24,020 nucleotides of DNA from Neisseriaceae bacterium (GTDB lineage: Bacteria > Pseudomonadota > Gammaproteobacteria > Burkholderiales > Neisseriaceae): assembly GCA_030146285.1 (NCBI GenBank), contig JASLBZ010000192.1, forward strand, positions 1 through 24,020, in the 5' to 3' direction. Positions 1 to 7,300 of this stretch are shown piece after piece; positions within the stretch are counted from its first letter, which is position 1, and every line of letters starts with the position of its first letter. Below the pieces are notes generated by a model. That model was not told where the DNA came from and did no database searches. It saw nothing but the letters and a program-made list of their open reading frames with translations. The position numbers were made by a program, and so were the translations under genes.

Positions 1-1
1 T

Positions 2-1228
2 ATTTTGTACCATGCTGATGGCTCGGTAAAAGGCATTGTGACCGGAGACATGGGCATTGGTAAAGAAGGTGAAATCACCGATAACTTTCAACCAGGTATG
101 GAATTGCTTGCACAACAAACCATTTTCTCAGAAGGTTGTCGTGGTTCATTAAGCAAAATACTGTTGAAAAAGTTTGATTTGACTGCGAATTCACAAGCAC
201 AAACCTACGGTATTGGTATTAAAGAAATTTGGGAAATCGACCCAAGCAAATCCGAGCCAGGAAAAGTGACGCACAGCATTGGTTGGCCATTGACAAGCGA
301 CACGTATGGCGGCTCATTCTTATACCATTTGGATAACAATCAAGTTGCCGTGGGTTTTGTTATTGGTTTGGACTATAGCAATCCTTACTTATCACCTTTT
401 GAAGAATTCCAACGCTTTAAAACCCATCCAAATGTGCGCACCATTTTTGAAAATGGCCGCCGCATTGCTTATGGTGCACGCGCTTTGAGTGAAGGTGGTT
501 TGCAGTCACTTCCTAAGTTGACCTTCCCAGGTGGCGTGCTGGTGGGAGATGCCGCAGGCTTTTTAAATGTGCCTCGCATTAAGGGCAACCACACTGCAAT
601 GAAGTCTGGCATGTTAGCCGCTGAAGCCGTTTATGCTGTATTGGTCGAATCACAAGAGTCGTATGAAACGGCAGTAGAGGCGACAAGTTACCAAAGTCGA
701 TTTGAAAACAGTTGGCTTTTTGCAGAATTGAATCAGGTTCGAAATGTTCGTCCAGCATTCAAGTGGGGTTTGTTTCCTGCTATGGCTTATTCTGCATTGG
801 AAGAATATGTTTTCAAAGGAAAGATGCCTTGGACTTTGAAGCACCACGGTACGGATTATGGTGCACTGAAAAAAGCCAAAGATTGTCAGCCGATTGAATA
901 TCCAAAACCAGATGGTGTTTTGACGTTTGATAAATTAAGCAGTGTCTTTTTGTCAGGTACAAACCACGAAGAAAATCAACCAGTGCATTTGAAGTTGTTA
1001 GATCCTCAGCAAGCCATTGTTGTGAATTATGATGAATATGCCTCGCCTGAGACAAGATACTGTCCTGCTGGTGTATATGAAATTGTGCAAGAGTCTGGAC
1101 AACCGCGTTTGCAAATCAATGCCCAAAACTGCGTGCATTGCAAAACATGTGATATTAAAGATCCAACGCAAAACATTAATTGGACATGCCCAGAAGGCAG
1201 TGGGGGCCCCAATTATTCAGCCATGTAA
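2..1228 (+). CDS. Electron transfer flavoprotein-ubiquinone oxidoreductase (ETF-QO), 5' truncated by window edge
   Basis: This membrane-associated flavo-iron-sulfur enzyme passes electrons from reduced ETF (fatty acid and amino acid oxidation) to ubiquinone. The open frame continues through the left edge, so the TTG at 5 is not a real start; bacterial ETF-QOs are about 550 residues, so roughly the first 140 are missing. Counting from the codon at 5, the FAD-domain motif GDAAGFLNVPRIKGNHTAMK lies near residues 181-200. The C-terminal 4Fe-4S domain is intact: C353 in YCPAGVYE, then C376, C379 and C382 in CVHCKTCDIKDP, followed by the family ending WTCPEGSGGPNY. The spacing of the four cysteines matches the family. 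A strong terminator follows 15 bases after the stop. The assignment is very secure; the alternative FixC subgroup is less likely because this protein carries the ferredoxin domain fused at its C-terminus. Confidence 0.95.
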   Translation: MLYHADGSVKGIVTGDMGIGKEGEITDNFQPGMELLAQQTIFSEGCRGSLSKILLKKFDLTANSQAQTYGIGIKEIWEIDPSKSEPGKVTHSIGWPLTSDTYGGSFLYHLDNNQVAVGFVIGLDYSNPYLSPFEEFQRFKTHPNVRTIFENGRRIAYGARALSEGGLQSLPKLTFPGGVLVGDAAGFLNVPRIKGNHTAMKSGMLAAEAVYAVLVESQESYETAVEATSYQSRFENSWLFAELNQVRNVRPAFKWGLFPAMAYSALEEYVFKGKMPWTLKHHGTDYGALKKAKDCQPIEYPKPDGVLTFDKLSSVFLSGTNHEENQPVHLKLLDPQQAIVVNYDEYASPETRYCPAGVYEIVQESGQPRLQINAQNCVHCKTCDIKDPTQNINWTCPEGSGGPNYSAM

Positions 1229-1243
1229 GATTTTGCATGCGTT

Positions 1244-1268
1244 AAAACTGCCGTTAGGCAGTTTTTTT
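1244..1268 (+). terminator. Intrinsic terminator after ETF-QO
   Basis: Perfect 9-bp stem AAAACTGCC / GGCAGTTTT with a GTTA loop, running into a T tract. It ends the ETF-QO transcript. Confidence 0.9.
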
Positions 1269-1505
1269 ATACCAAAATTTGCTAAAAATAAGGTGGTTTT
1301 GTTTAAAACTCACACTTTTACCATGAAAACCAAGCAATAGTGTAAAAAAACTTGTGATCATTTTTTAAAATGATATATTCATAAATAATATGTTATCTGG
1401 ATTGCACATTGCAATAAAGATTACATTGTACTTTTTCTTAAGCCCGACTTCTTAGTGGCTGCGACTGGAGACTTTGCAAAAACATTGGTTTTTATGATTT
1501 CGTTG

Positions 1506-1533
1506 TTGACAAAGTAAAATTTCAATCTAAAAT
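1506..1533 (+). promoter_or_regulatory. Sigma70-type promoter for the RpiR regulator cluster
   Basis: A consensus -35 TTGACA at 1506-1511, a 16-base spacer and a -10 TAAAAT at 1528-1533. It sits about 30 bases upstream of the regulator's ribosome binding site. The rest of the gap (1269-1505) is AT-rich and shows nothing else I can name. Confidence 0.6.
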
Positions 1534-1566
1534 GTTATAAAAATAACAACAAACAGGAGCGTGCAG

Positions 1567-2415
1567 ATGGCAAGCAATCCCATAGTAGAAAAAATTGAGC
1601 ATGAATACTCAAGCATGACGCCAACGTTTAAAAAAATAGCAACCTATCTTTTGGCCAATATTGATTATCTGCCATACGAAACAGCAGAAACCATTAGTCA
1701 AAAAGTAGCGGTCAGTGGTGTCACTGTTGGGCGGTTTTTTCGAGGCTTGGGTTTTAAAAACATTGAAGAAATCAAGTCGGTTTTGCGTGACAGCGAAGTC
1801 AAACCTTGGCTGGTGACTGACCGTTTTGAAGCACATCGTTCACAACAAAATAAAAGCATGGAAAGCAAACTGCAGATGGAGATTGAAGCCATTCAGTATG
1901 CGCATGCTTTAAGTGATACTTTGTCATTTAAGCACATGGTCAAAAAATTGGCCCATGCTGATGCTGTTTTCATTGTTGGCTTGCAATCGACGCGCGGTTT
2001 GATGAATCATTTTGCATCATTGCTAGAATACATGCGCCCTTGTGTTTATTTTGTTGATGGTGCATCAGGTGCTTATTTGGAAACATTCAATGGTGATTAT
2101 GAAAGCCCTTATTTGTTATTGGGCGACATGCGTGCTTATGCCAAAAACACACAAAAATTGTGTCAGGCTGCCTTAAATCGCAAAGTGAAATTTGGTTTGA
2201 TTACAGATGTGTATTGCTCATGGTCACGTGATTTACAAGGCGATGTCTTGATGTTAAAAACCGAAACAGGGCAGTTTTGGGATTCCACCACGCCAATGGT
2301 GTCTTTGATGAATTTGTTGCTGACCACCGTGGCATTGGAATTGGGGGATGGCATGAAAGAGCGTTTGGATGCCAACCGCAAATTGCAAGCGTATTTTGGT
2401 CAGTTTGACATTTAA
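1567..2415 (+). CDS. RpiR/MurR-family transcriptional regulator (HTH_6 + SIS)
   Basis: Predicted DNA-binding regulator of 282 residues that senses a ligand, in this family usually a phosphosugar, through a SIS domain. The N-terminal helix-turn-helix covers about residues 1-77 (AETISQKVAVSGVTVGRFFR is the recognition region). The SIS domain covers about 125-262, beginning ADAVFIVGLQSTRG. I place the start at ATG 1567, not the in-frame GTG at 1561: the AGGAG at 1555-1559 is 7 bases from the ATG but only 1 from the GTG. It is followed on the same strand by a D-Ala-D-Ala dipeptidase and a DUF819 membrane protein, suggesting it controls them. The SIS phosphosugar motif is not strongly conserved, so the ligand may not be a sugar phosphate. 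No MurQ/MurP genes are nearby, so I do not call it MurR. Confidence 0.85.
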   Translation: MASNPIVEKIEHEYSSMTPTFKKIATYLLANIDYLPYETAETISQKVAVSGVTVGRFFRGLGFKNIEEIKSVLRDSEVKPWLVTDRFEAHRSQQNKSMESKLQMEIEAIQYAHALSDTLSFKHMVKKLAHADAVFIVGLQSTRGLMNHFASLLEYMRPCVYFVDGASGAYLETFNGDYESPYLLLGDMRAYAKNTQKLCQAALNRKVKFGLITDVYCSWSRDLQGDVLMLKTETGQFWDSTTPMVSLMNLLLTTVALELGDGMKERLDANRKLQAYFGQFDI

Positions 2416-2526
2416 AGTTGGTATTAAAGCAAGTGAAAAAATGGCAGTCGGCATTGATTTATTGGCAGTTGAATAATATGGTTTTGCAGTTAAAACAAAA
2501 ATAAATGAAGTACAAGAGTTGAGAAT

Positions 2527-3228
2527 ATGAAACAACACACACACATCCCTTCTTTTGGTGAGCCCAATTGGCAAGCCATTTTGGCCACGGCTATTGAGCC
2601 GGTTGATACTGAAATTATCAAAGTGATGCAAAATGAACGTTTGCGTGTTCGTTCTGCTTATTTTGATGCACAAATTTCAGGCTCTTTACCGGATGTTTGG
2701 TTGCGTTCTGTGCTGGTGGATCGTTTGCAAATTGCATTGAGTCTATTGCCAGAACACCTTGGTTTATTGGTATTGGATGGCTGGAGACCTTTTGAAGTGC
2801 AAACAGCACTGCGTGAGTCTATTGGCCAAGCAATGCGAGAGGACAATCCGACATTATCAGCAGCAGAGCATGAACGTCTTTTAAATCAATTTGTGGCTCA
2901 ACCACGCACTCAACTAGACTCACCCAGCCCCCACTTAACAGGCGGATCTGTCGATTTGACCTTGTTTGATGTGAGAACAGGGGAGGTATTGGACATGGGA
3001 ACGGCTTTTGACAGTCCTGCACCAGAATCATGGACCGCTGCTTTTGAAAATATAGCCGGTTTTGATTCGGTCAAAGAAAATCGACGCCATTTGTATTTTG
3101 CGATGATTGGCGCAGGTTTTACCAACTTACCAACAGAGTGGTGGCACTTTGATTTTGGTAATCAGCTATGGGCGCATTATGCAAATATGCCCCATGCAAT
3201 CTTCACTGCCACAAAAATATACAAATAA
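2527..3228 (+). CDS. ddpX: D-alanyl-D-alanine dipeptidase, VanX/DdpX type (peptidase M15D)
   Basis: Zinc dipeptidase of 233 residues predicted to split D-Ala-D-Ala to D-alanine. The catalytic residues are all visible: zinc ligands H136 and D143 in SPHLTGGSVDLTL, general base E204 and ligand H207 in EWWHFDFG, and the substrate-contact arginine R87 in LDGWRPF. No signal peptide is evident, so action is probably cytoplasmic, as for E. coli DdpX. No vanA/vanH-type ligase or dehydrogenase lies nearby, so glycopeptide resistance is not suggested. The gene lies 111 bases after the RpiR regulator and 65 before a DUF819 membrane protein. The likely role is recycling or catabolism of D-Ala dipeptides from peptidoglycan. 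The family is certain; the exact physiological substrate is inferred. Confidence 0.9.
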   Translation: MKQHTHIPSFGEPNWQAILATAIEPVDTEIIKVMQNERLRVRSAYFDAQISGSLPDVWLRSVLVDRLQIALSLLPEHLGLLVLDGWRPFEVQTALRESIGQAMREDNPTLSAAEHERLLNQFVAQPRTQLDSPSPHLTGGSVDLTLFDVRTGEVLDMGTAFDSPAPESWTAAFENIAGFDSVKENRRHLYFAMIGAGFTNLPTEWWHFDFGNQLWAHYANMPHAIFTATKIYK

Positions 3229-3281
3229 TCATATTAAATATTATAAAAACAATTTAAACTTCATCCCTTTTTTGGATATAT

Positions 3282-3287
3282 AGAGGA
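3282..3287 (+). promoter_or_regulatory. Ribosome binding site of the DUF819 gene
   Basis: AGAGGA placed 6 bases before ATG 3294; it fixes the start of the membrane protein. No separate promoter is evident in the 65-base gap, consistent with cotranscription with the dipeptidase. Confidence 0.7.
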
Positions 3288-3293
3288 AAAATA

Positions 3294-4514
3294 ATGGAAA
3301 CTTGGATATCAGCCGATAATACTATCGGACTGTGGGCTTTTTTATTGGCTGCAGCAACCGTTTCAATCATCTTAGAACAGCGTTATCAGTGGGCAGCAAA
3401 GCTCTCTGGTGCTGTTGTCGCCTTAATTATTGGCTTGGCTGCCACCAACTTCAATATTGTGCCGCAAGATGCGCCAGTGTATGACGCGGTATGGGGTTAT
3501 ATAGTCCCATTGGCAATTCCATTGTTATTATTTCAAATTAATATCCATGCCATTTTTAAAGAAAGTGGACGATTGCTGGCCATTTTCTTATTAAGCTCTA
3601 TTGGTACGGTGATCGGTGTGATTTTGGCATTCTTTGCTTTGAAAAATTACATTCCGGAAATTGACAAAGTCAGTGCCATGATTGGTGCAACTTATACCGG
3701 TGGTGGTGTTAACTTTGCAGCCATGGTGGCAAAGTATGAGCCAAGCAAAAGCATTGTGGCTTCAACCACGGTGGCCGATAACTTGGTGATGTCTGTTTAT
3801 ATTATTGTGTTGATTGTGATTTCAAGCATGAAATTTTTCCGCAAACAATACAAGACACCATTTATCAATGCTTTTGAAGCTGATATGGCCAAAGGCGATA
3901 CAGCACAAACGACATCAGAAGCTTATTGGCAGCCTAAAGAGATTAGCTTAAAAGACATTGCCATTTCTTTAGCAGCGTCAGCTGTTTTGGTGGCGATTTC
4001 GTTTAAAACATCTGCGGTTTTAAAAGGCATGTTCACACCAGAAGATGGCAATATTATTCATGAAATTTTGTTTGGTTTGTTCACTGATAAATATTTGATT
4101 CTGACTTCGTTCACCTTTGCTGCCTTGTTGGTATTTAAAAAGCAATTTGCTAAATTAAATGGTGCTCAAGAATTGGGTACTTATGCAATTTACTTATTCT
4201 TTGTGGTGATTGCGATGCCTGCATCCATCATGATGATTGTTCAGAATGCACCTTTGTTATTTGTCTTTGTGATTATTGTGATGCTGGTTAACCTGATTTG
4301 GTCATTGGTCTTGGGTAAAATCTTCAAATTCAATTTAGAAGAAATTATTCTGGCTTGTAATGCCAACGTCGGCGGTCCTACAACGGCAGCAGCATTGGCC
4401 ATTAGTAAAGGCTGGAAAGCATTGGTTGGCCCGATTTTGGTTGTGGGCACTGTGGGTTACATTTTGGGTAACTACATTGGTACCTTGCTATACATCTTCT
4501 TGTCTAAATTGTAA
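3294..4514 (+). CDS. DUF819 family integral membrane protein (YjcL-like), putative transporter
   Basis: A 406-residue polytopic inner-membrane protein with about ten hydrophobic segments. Family hallmarks include the glycine-rich ATYTGGGVNFAAM near residues 132-144 and CNANVGGPTTAAALAISKGW near 355-374; these two half-related motifs suggest an internally duplicated fold like that of GltS or other ion-coupled carriers. The family has no agreed substrate. Here it follows a D-Ala-D-Ala dipeptidase, apparently in one transcript ended by a strong terminator. I therefore infer that it may import or export the dipeptide or the free D-amino acid. The family call is confident; the transport role is an inference from topology and context. 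Confidence 0.85.
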   Translation: METWISADNTIGLWAFLLAAATVSIILEQRYQWAAKLSGAVVALIIGLAATNFNIVPQDAPVYDAVWGYIVPLAIPLLLFQINIHAIFKESGRLLAIFLLSSIGTVIGVILAFFALKNYIPEIDKVSAMIGATYTGGGVNFAAMVAKYEPSKSIVASTTVADNLVMSVYIIVLIVISSMKFFRKQYKTPFINAFEADMAKGDTAQTTSEAYWQPKEISLKDIAISLAASAVLVAISFKTSAVLKGMFTPEDGNIIHEILFGLFTDKYLILTSFTFAALLVFKKQFAKLNGAQELGTYAIYLFFVVIAMPASIMMIVQNAPLLFVFVIIVMLVNLIWSLVLGKIFKFNLEEIILACNANVGGPTTAAALAISKGWKALVGPILVVGTVGYILGNYIGTLLYIFLSKL

Positions 4515-4543
4515 TTGTTTAAACCGTTACACTATCGACACAT

Positions 4544-4571
4544 AAAAAAGCCTGCGAATGCAGGCTTTTTT
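4544..4571. terminator. Bidirectional intrinsic terminator
   Basis: Perfect 12-bp stem AAAAAAGCCTGC / GCAGGCTTTTTT with a GAAT loop. It closes the RpiR-dipeptidase-DUF819 cluster. Confidence 0.92.
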
Positions 4572-4713
4572 GTTGGTTTTTTTGTATTGAAAAAATTACA
4601 GCCGAGCTTGGGGAGTATGTCCGATATCAATGCCAGTACACTAAGCCATACCGATTGGACAGTGTAAATATTCACATTATTTCGAACGATTATTTTGTAA
4701 GTGGCTATTTGAA

Positions 4714-4742
4714 TTGATTGTTTTTATGTGCTTAAGTATGAT
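4714..4742 (+). promoter_or_regulatory. Candidate promoter of the acidic unknown gene
   Basis: TTGATT (4714-4719), a 17-base spacer and TATGAT (4737-4742), about 75 bases before the coding start. Confidence 0.5.
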
Positions 4743-4817
4743 TATGTAATATTAAGGACGCGCTGGTGGGTGTTTTTATGTTATTGATTGTCAATCATTA
4801 TTCATTTAGGAGCCAAT

Positions 4818-5627
4818 ATGTCAAAGAACATTGAAATTGCACGGGTGGTGTTGGAGGAATTAAAGTGCAAATCATATGAAACCTTATTGAGTATGCCTTC
4901 ATCATCTTTAATGGTGAATCAAAAGCTAAGTCAAGATGTAACGTTAGAATTCAATCGCACAGTAGCTGAGGATAAGAATCTTCAGGTCGAGCTGAAGCTG
5001 CGAATATGGGAATTGCCCCATCAAAAAGAACAACGAGAAAGAGAACAAGAAAAATTTTTTAAAGATGCTGACATTGAAATCACACAAGAAGAGGAAGATG
5101 ATTTTGCCGACTACATGGAAGAACTCTTGGCAGAAGGGGTCGTCGAGTTGATGCAAAAACCAGTCGATCATCCAGATAGTCGCTATGTTTTCTCGGGTTC
5201 AGGTTATACATTTGATTTTGAGAAAACGCCAAGCAATCAATTAATATTGAATGATTGGGAACAAAGTGAGCAACTAGAAGCATTGATGGAAGAAACAGCG
5301 CCATGGATGGGAAAAACAGGATTGGCTGAACAAGATGAACGGCAACTTTTGCGCTATCTTCGATTAGAGCTGGGTGAATTATTGGTTGAAGAGGATGCAA
5401 CGCGTGCAGAGGATTTAACATTTTTAGGGCGCTATACCCGTTTGAATAAAACATGTTGTTTACCAGAATACCATTACATTTGGAAAGCAAATAACCATGA
5501 TGATTTATATGGTTTGGTTATTGAAGAGTATGATGAAAATGGGCAGGTATATGGTGCTATGAGCATGACAGATGAAATCGAATCTATTTTAGAATCAGGC
5601 TATGCGCTAGAATACCGATCCGTATGA
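4818..5627 (+). CDS. Acidic protein of unknown function (269 aa)
   Basis: I do not recognise this protein. The start at ATG 4818 is fixed by TAGGAG at 4807-4812, five bases upstream; the frame opens earlier but without a ribosome binding site. It has no signal peptide or membrane segment and is strongly acidic. Residues 66-84 are a charged helix-like stretch rich in K, E, Q and R, followed by ITQEEEDDFADYMEELLAEG (88-107), which is probably helical too. The C-terminal part (about 205-269) has aromatic residues and a YHYIWKANNHDDLYGLVIEE segment that looks like a beta-sheet core. It stands alone between a terminator and a convergent regulator gene, so context gives no clue. A cytoplasmic, soluble protein is the only safe statement. 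Confidence 0.8.
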   Translation: MSKNIEIARVVLEELKCKSYETLLSMPSSSLMVNQKLSQDVTLEFNRTVAEDKNLQVELKLRIWELPHQKEQREREQEKFFKDADIEITQEEEDDFADYMEELLAEGVVELMQKPVDHPDSRYVFSGSGYTFDFEKTPSNQLILNDWEQSEQLEALMEETAPWMGKTGLAEQDERQLLRYLRLELGELLVEEDATRAEDLTFLGRYTRLNKTCCLPEYHYIWKANNHDDLYGLVIEEYDENGQVYGAMSMTDEIESILESGYALEYRSV

Positions 5628-5735
5628 ATCTTTTGAAGATGCTAAAAGAAGATTTTGGGCTGATTTCATAAACCAGCTTGCTTTTTTACTGTTAGCACAG
5701 AATTCAAGTCACCATCAAATACTTGTCGTTGCTCA

Positions 5736-7145
5736 CTAGAGTGTGGGCATTGACACGGTGCCTTTGATAACGTGAATGCGCCTTAGCCATGCATTAAAGT
5801 CCTCATGTTCACAAAAGGCCACGTTAAAGCGAAACCAAGCTTGTTTTTGTTGGTTGGACAGTTGAAACACAATGCCAGGCGCAAGGGCGATGCCTTCTTC
5901 TAGCTGGGCTTGGGCGAACTCAAATGCATCTTGAATGTCTGGGTGCCTTGCATACAAAAACAATCCCGATTGCGGTTTGGTGAACAAAACCCATCCTGCT
6001 TGTAATAAGGCAGCCTGAACCCTGGCTTGGGCCGTGGCAAGTTTTTGTTTAATGCCATTAATCTGCCTTTGGCTTTTGGGGTTTTGTAACATGTGCCAAG
6101 CCAGTTGCTCATTGATGCTGGAGCTGCTTAAAGAAGCCATCATTTTCTGGTGGGTGAGGGTTTTGATTTTATCAGCACTGCCCGCAATAAAACCAATGCG
6201 CAAACTGGGTGAGAGGCTTTTGCTCAGGCTGCTAATAAACAAGGTGTTTTGACAATTGTCTAGCGCAGTTAAAGGCATAGGCTGCTGGTAAGCAAGGCTT
6301 AGTGAGACTTGGTTTTCCACCACCAAAAAGTCATGTTCTTGGGCCAAAGACAATACTTGGTAAGTGGTTGCCGCATCGTAACTTGCCCCTGTTGGGTTGT
6401 GTAAACTGGGGTTGGTAAAGAAAATTTTTGCTCGGGTATGGCTTAATATGGTTTTTAAGGCCGCAATATCAGGGCCTGTTGCCAACCAAGGCACACCCAC
6501 AATGTGTACGCCTTTGTTTTGCAAATTGGGCAGTAAGTTGCTGTAAGCAGGCAAGTCGACCAAAACCGTATCACCCGCTTTTAAATAGGCGTGTATCACC
6601 AAATTCAAAGCTTGGCTTGCGCCTTGGGTCATTAAAATTTCGTTGGGTCCAATGGGCAAATGCCACTGGTGTAAGCGCCTGGATAATTGTTCACGTAGGG
6701 GTTGATAGCCCAGTGGCTGACCATATTGCGTATAGTGCTCTGGTGCTTTGGCCAATTGTTTTAAGGCAGCCTGAATCAAAGTTACATCATAATAAGATTC
6801 CGGCAACCAACCGCAGCCTGCGAGCAGCATGGGGTTTTCTTGTTGAAAAATGCCTTGCAAAAGCCACGATTCATCCAAAGCCTGCGTACTTTTTGGATCG
6901 CTCTGATGGGCAATAGTATTGTCATTGTTATGGGTGCTTGGCAAAACAAAATAACCTTTGCCTTGGATACTGTAAATTTTGCCTTGAAGCATTAATCTAT
7001 CGTAAGCATCACCAATGGTAAAAGTACTCACGCCCAGTAGTTCAGCTTGCTTGCGAATAGAGGGCAGGCGCGTTCCTGGTAACAATATACCATCTTGAAT
7101 ATCTTGATTTATTTGATGAATAATTTTATTAACCAAGGTGCTCAT
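5736..7145 (-). CDS. MocR-subfamily GntR regulator (winged helix + aminotransferase-like domain)
   Basis: A 469-residue fusion of an N-terminal GntR winged helix (about residues 1-68; PGTRLPSIRKQAELLGVSTFT) with a fold-type I aminotransferase-like domain (about 95-460) that in this family binds PLP and acts as a sensor. The Schiff-base lysine is K309 in SSLSKSLSPSLRIG, the NPTG loop is 250-253, and the carboxylate arginine is R439 in WFRFNVAF. The segment that normally reads E-D-D-x-Y is E277-N278-Q279-V280-S281, so the aspartate that contacts the pyridine nitrogen appears to be asparagine. The start is supported by AGAGGA on the minus strand (7154-7159). It is divergent from an omega-aminotransferase, the usual arrangement for a MocR activator and its target. 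Its coding region holds two uptake-sequence copies. Confidence 0.9.
   Translation of the reverse strand: MSTLVNKIIHQINQDIQDGILLPGTRLPSIRKQAELLGVSTFTIGDAYDRLMLQGKIYSIQGKGYFVLPSTHNNDNTIAHQSDPKSTQALDESWLLQGIFQQENPMLLAGCGWLPESYYDVTLIQAALKQLAKAPEHYTQYGQPLGYQPLREQLSRRLHQWHLPIGPNEILMTQGASQALNLVIHAYLKAGDTVLVDLPAYSNLLPNLQNKGVHIVGVPWLATGPDIAALKTILSHTRAKIFFTNPSLHNPTGASYDAATTYQVLSLAQEHDFLVVENQVSLSLAYQQPMPLTALDNCQNTLFISSLSKSLSPSLRIGFIAGSADKIKTLTHQKMMASLSSSSINEQLAWHMLQNPKSQRQINGIKQKLATAQARVQAALLQAGWVLFTKPQSGLFLYARHPDIQDAFEFAQAQLEEGIALAPGIVFQLSNQQKQAWFRFNVAFCEHEDFNAWLRRIHVIKGTVSMPTL
6008..6019 (+). repeat. DNA uptake sequence copy 1 (AGGCAGCCTGAA)
   Basis: Exact 12-mer inside the MocR gene. The word is identical, from memory, to a Kingella-type DUS dialect; it is preceded by an extra A (TAAGGCAGCC). 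Confidence 0.75.
6764..6775 (+). repeat. DNA uptake sequence copy 2 (AGGCAGCCTGAA)
   Basis: Second exact 12-mer in the MocR gene, in the same orientation as copy 1 and also preceded by A (TTAAGGCAGCC). Confidence 0.75.
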
Positions 7146-7178
7146 GTCAACGTTCCTCTACTATGGCTTGGCATCATG

Positions 7179-7243
7179 AACTGTATTGGTATTTTTAGCA
7201 ATACAGTTAGCTTGTAAATGGCATAAACTGTCACTGTTCAGTT
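7179..7243. promoter_or_regulatory. Operator-like repeats in the MocR / aminotransferase divergent region
   Basis: A perfect 9-bp inverted repeat, AACTGTATT (7179-7187) and AATACAGTT (7200-7208), is separated by 12 bases. Further copies of the half-site core follow: AACTGT (7226-7231), ACTGTT (7233-7238) and CAGTT (7239-7243). Spaced half-sites next to a poor -35 are what a MocR-type activator would use. Binding is inferred. Confidence 0.55.
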
Positions 7244-7263
7244 CGGGTTTTTCTTCTTATATT
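7235..7263 (+). promoter_or_regulatory. Candidate activator-dependent promoter of the omega-aminotransferase
   Basis: A good -10 TATATT (7258-7263) is preceded at 17 bases by a poor -35 TGTTCA (7235-7240), which overlaps the downstream ACTGTT half-sites. This suggests activation by the divergent regulator. Confidence 0.4.
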
Positions 7264-7300
7264 AGTCGCATTATAAGCAATAAATAACCTGGAGAGAGAA

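Noticed and set aside
1567..2415. MurR, regulator of MurNAc-6-phosphate use
   Set aside because: No MurQ etherase or MurP transporter is nearby and the gene next door is a D-Ala dipeptidase; only the broader RpiR family is supported.
2254..2673. 139-codon minus-strand open frame spanning the end of the RpiR gene and the start of the dipeptidase gene
   Set aside because: It overlaps two well-supported genes in antisense and shows no domain or ribosome binding site.
2527..3228. Vancomycin-resistance vanX
   Set aside because: The active site is the same family, but no VanA-type ligase, VanH dehydrogenase or VanRS pair is present and the host is Gram-negative; a DdpX-like metabolic role fits better.
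5080..5490. 136-codon minus-strand open frame
   Set aside because: Antisense to the acidic unknown gene, which has a promoter and a well-placed ribosome binding site; the antisense frame has neither and its composition is typical of a shadow.
5660..5695. Possible terminator between the acidic unknown and the MocR gene
   Set aside because: The only pairing (GCTG with CAGC around a long loop) is 4 bp despite a following T run, too weak to call; other hairpins in the window have 7 bp or more.
6428..6916. 162-codon plus-strand open frame
   Set aside because: It lies wholly antisense to the MocR gene, which has clear domains and active-site motifs; the translation is Pro/Arg/Leu-rich without family features and has no good ribosome binding site.
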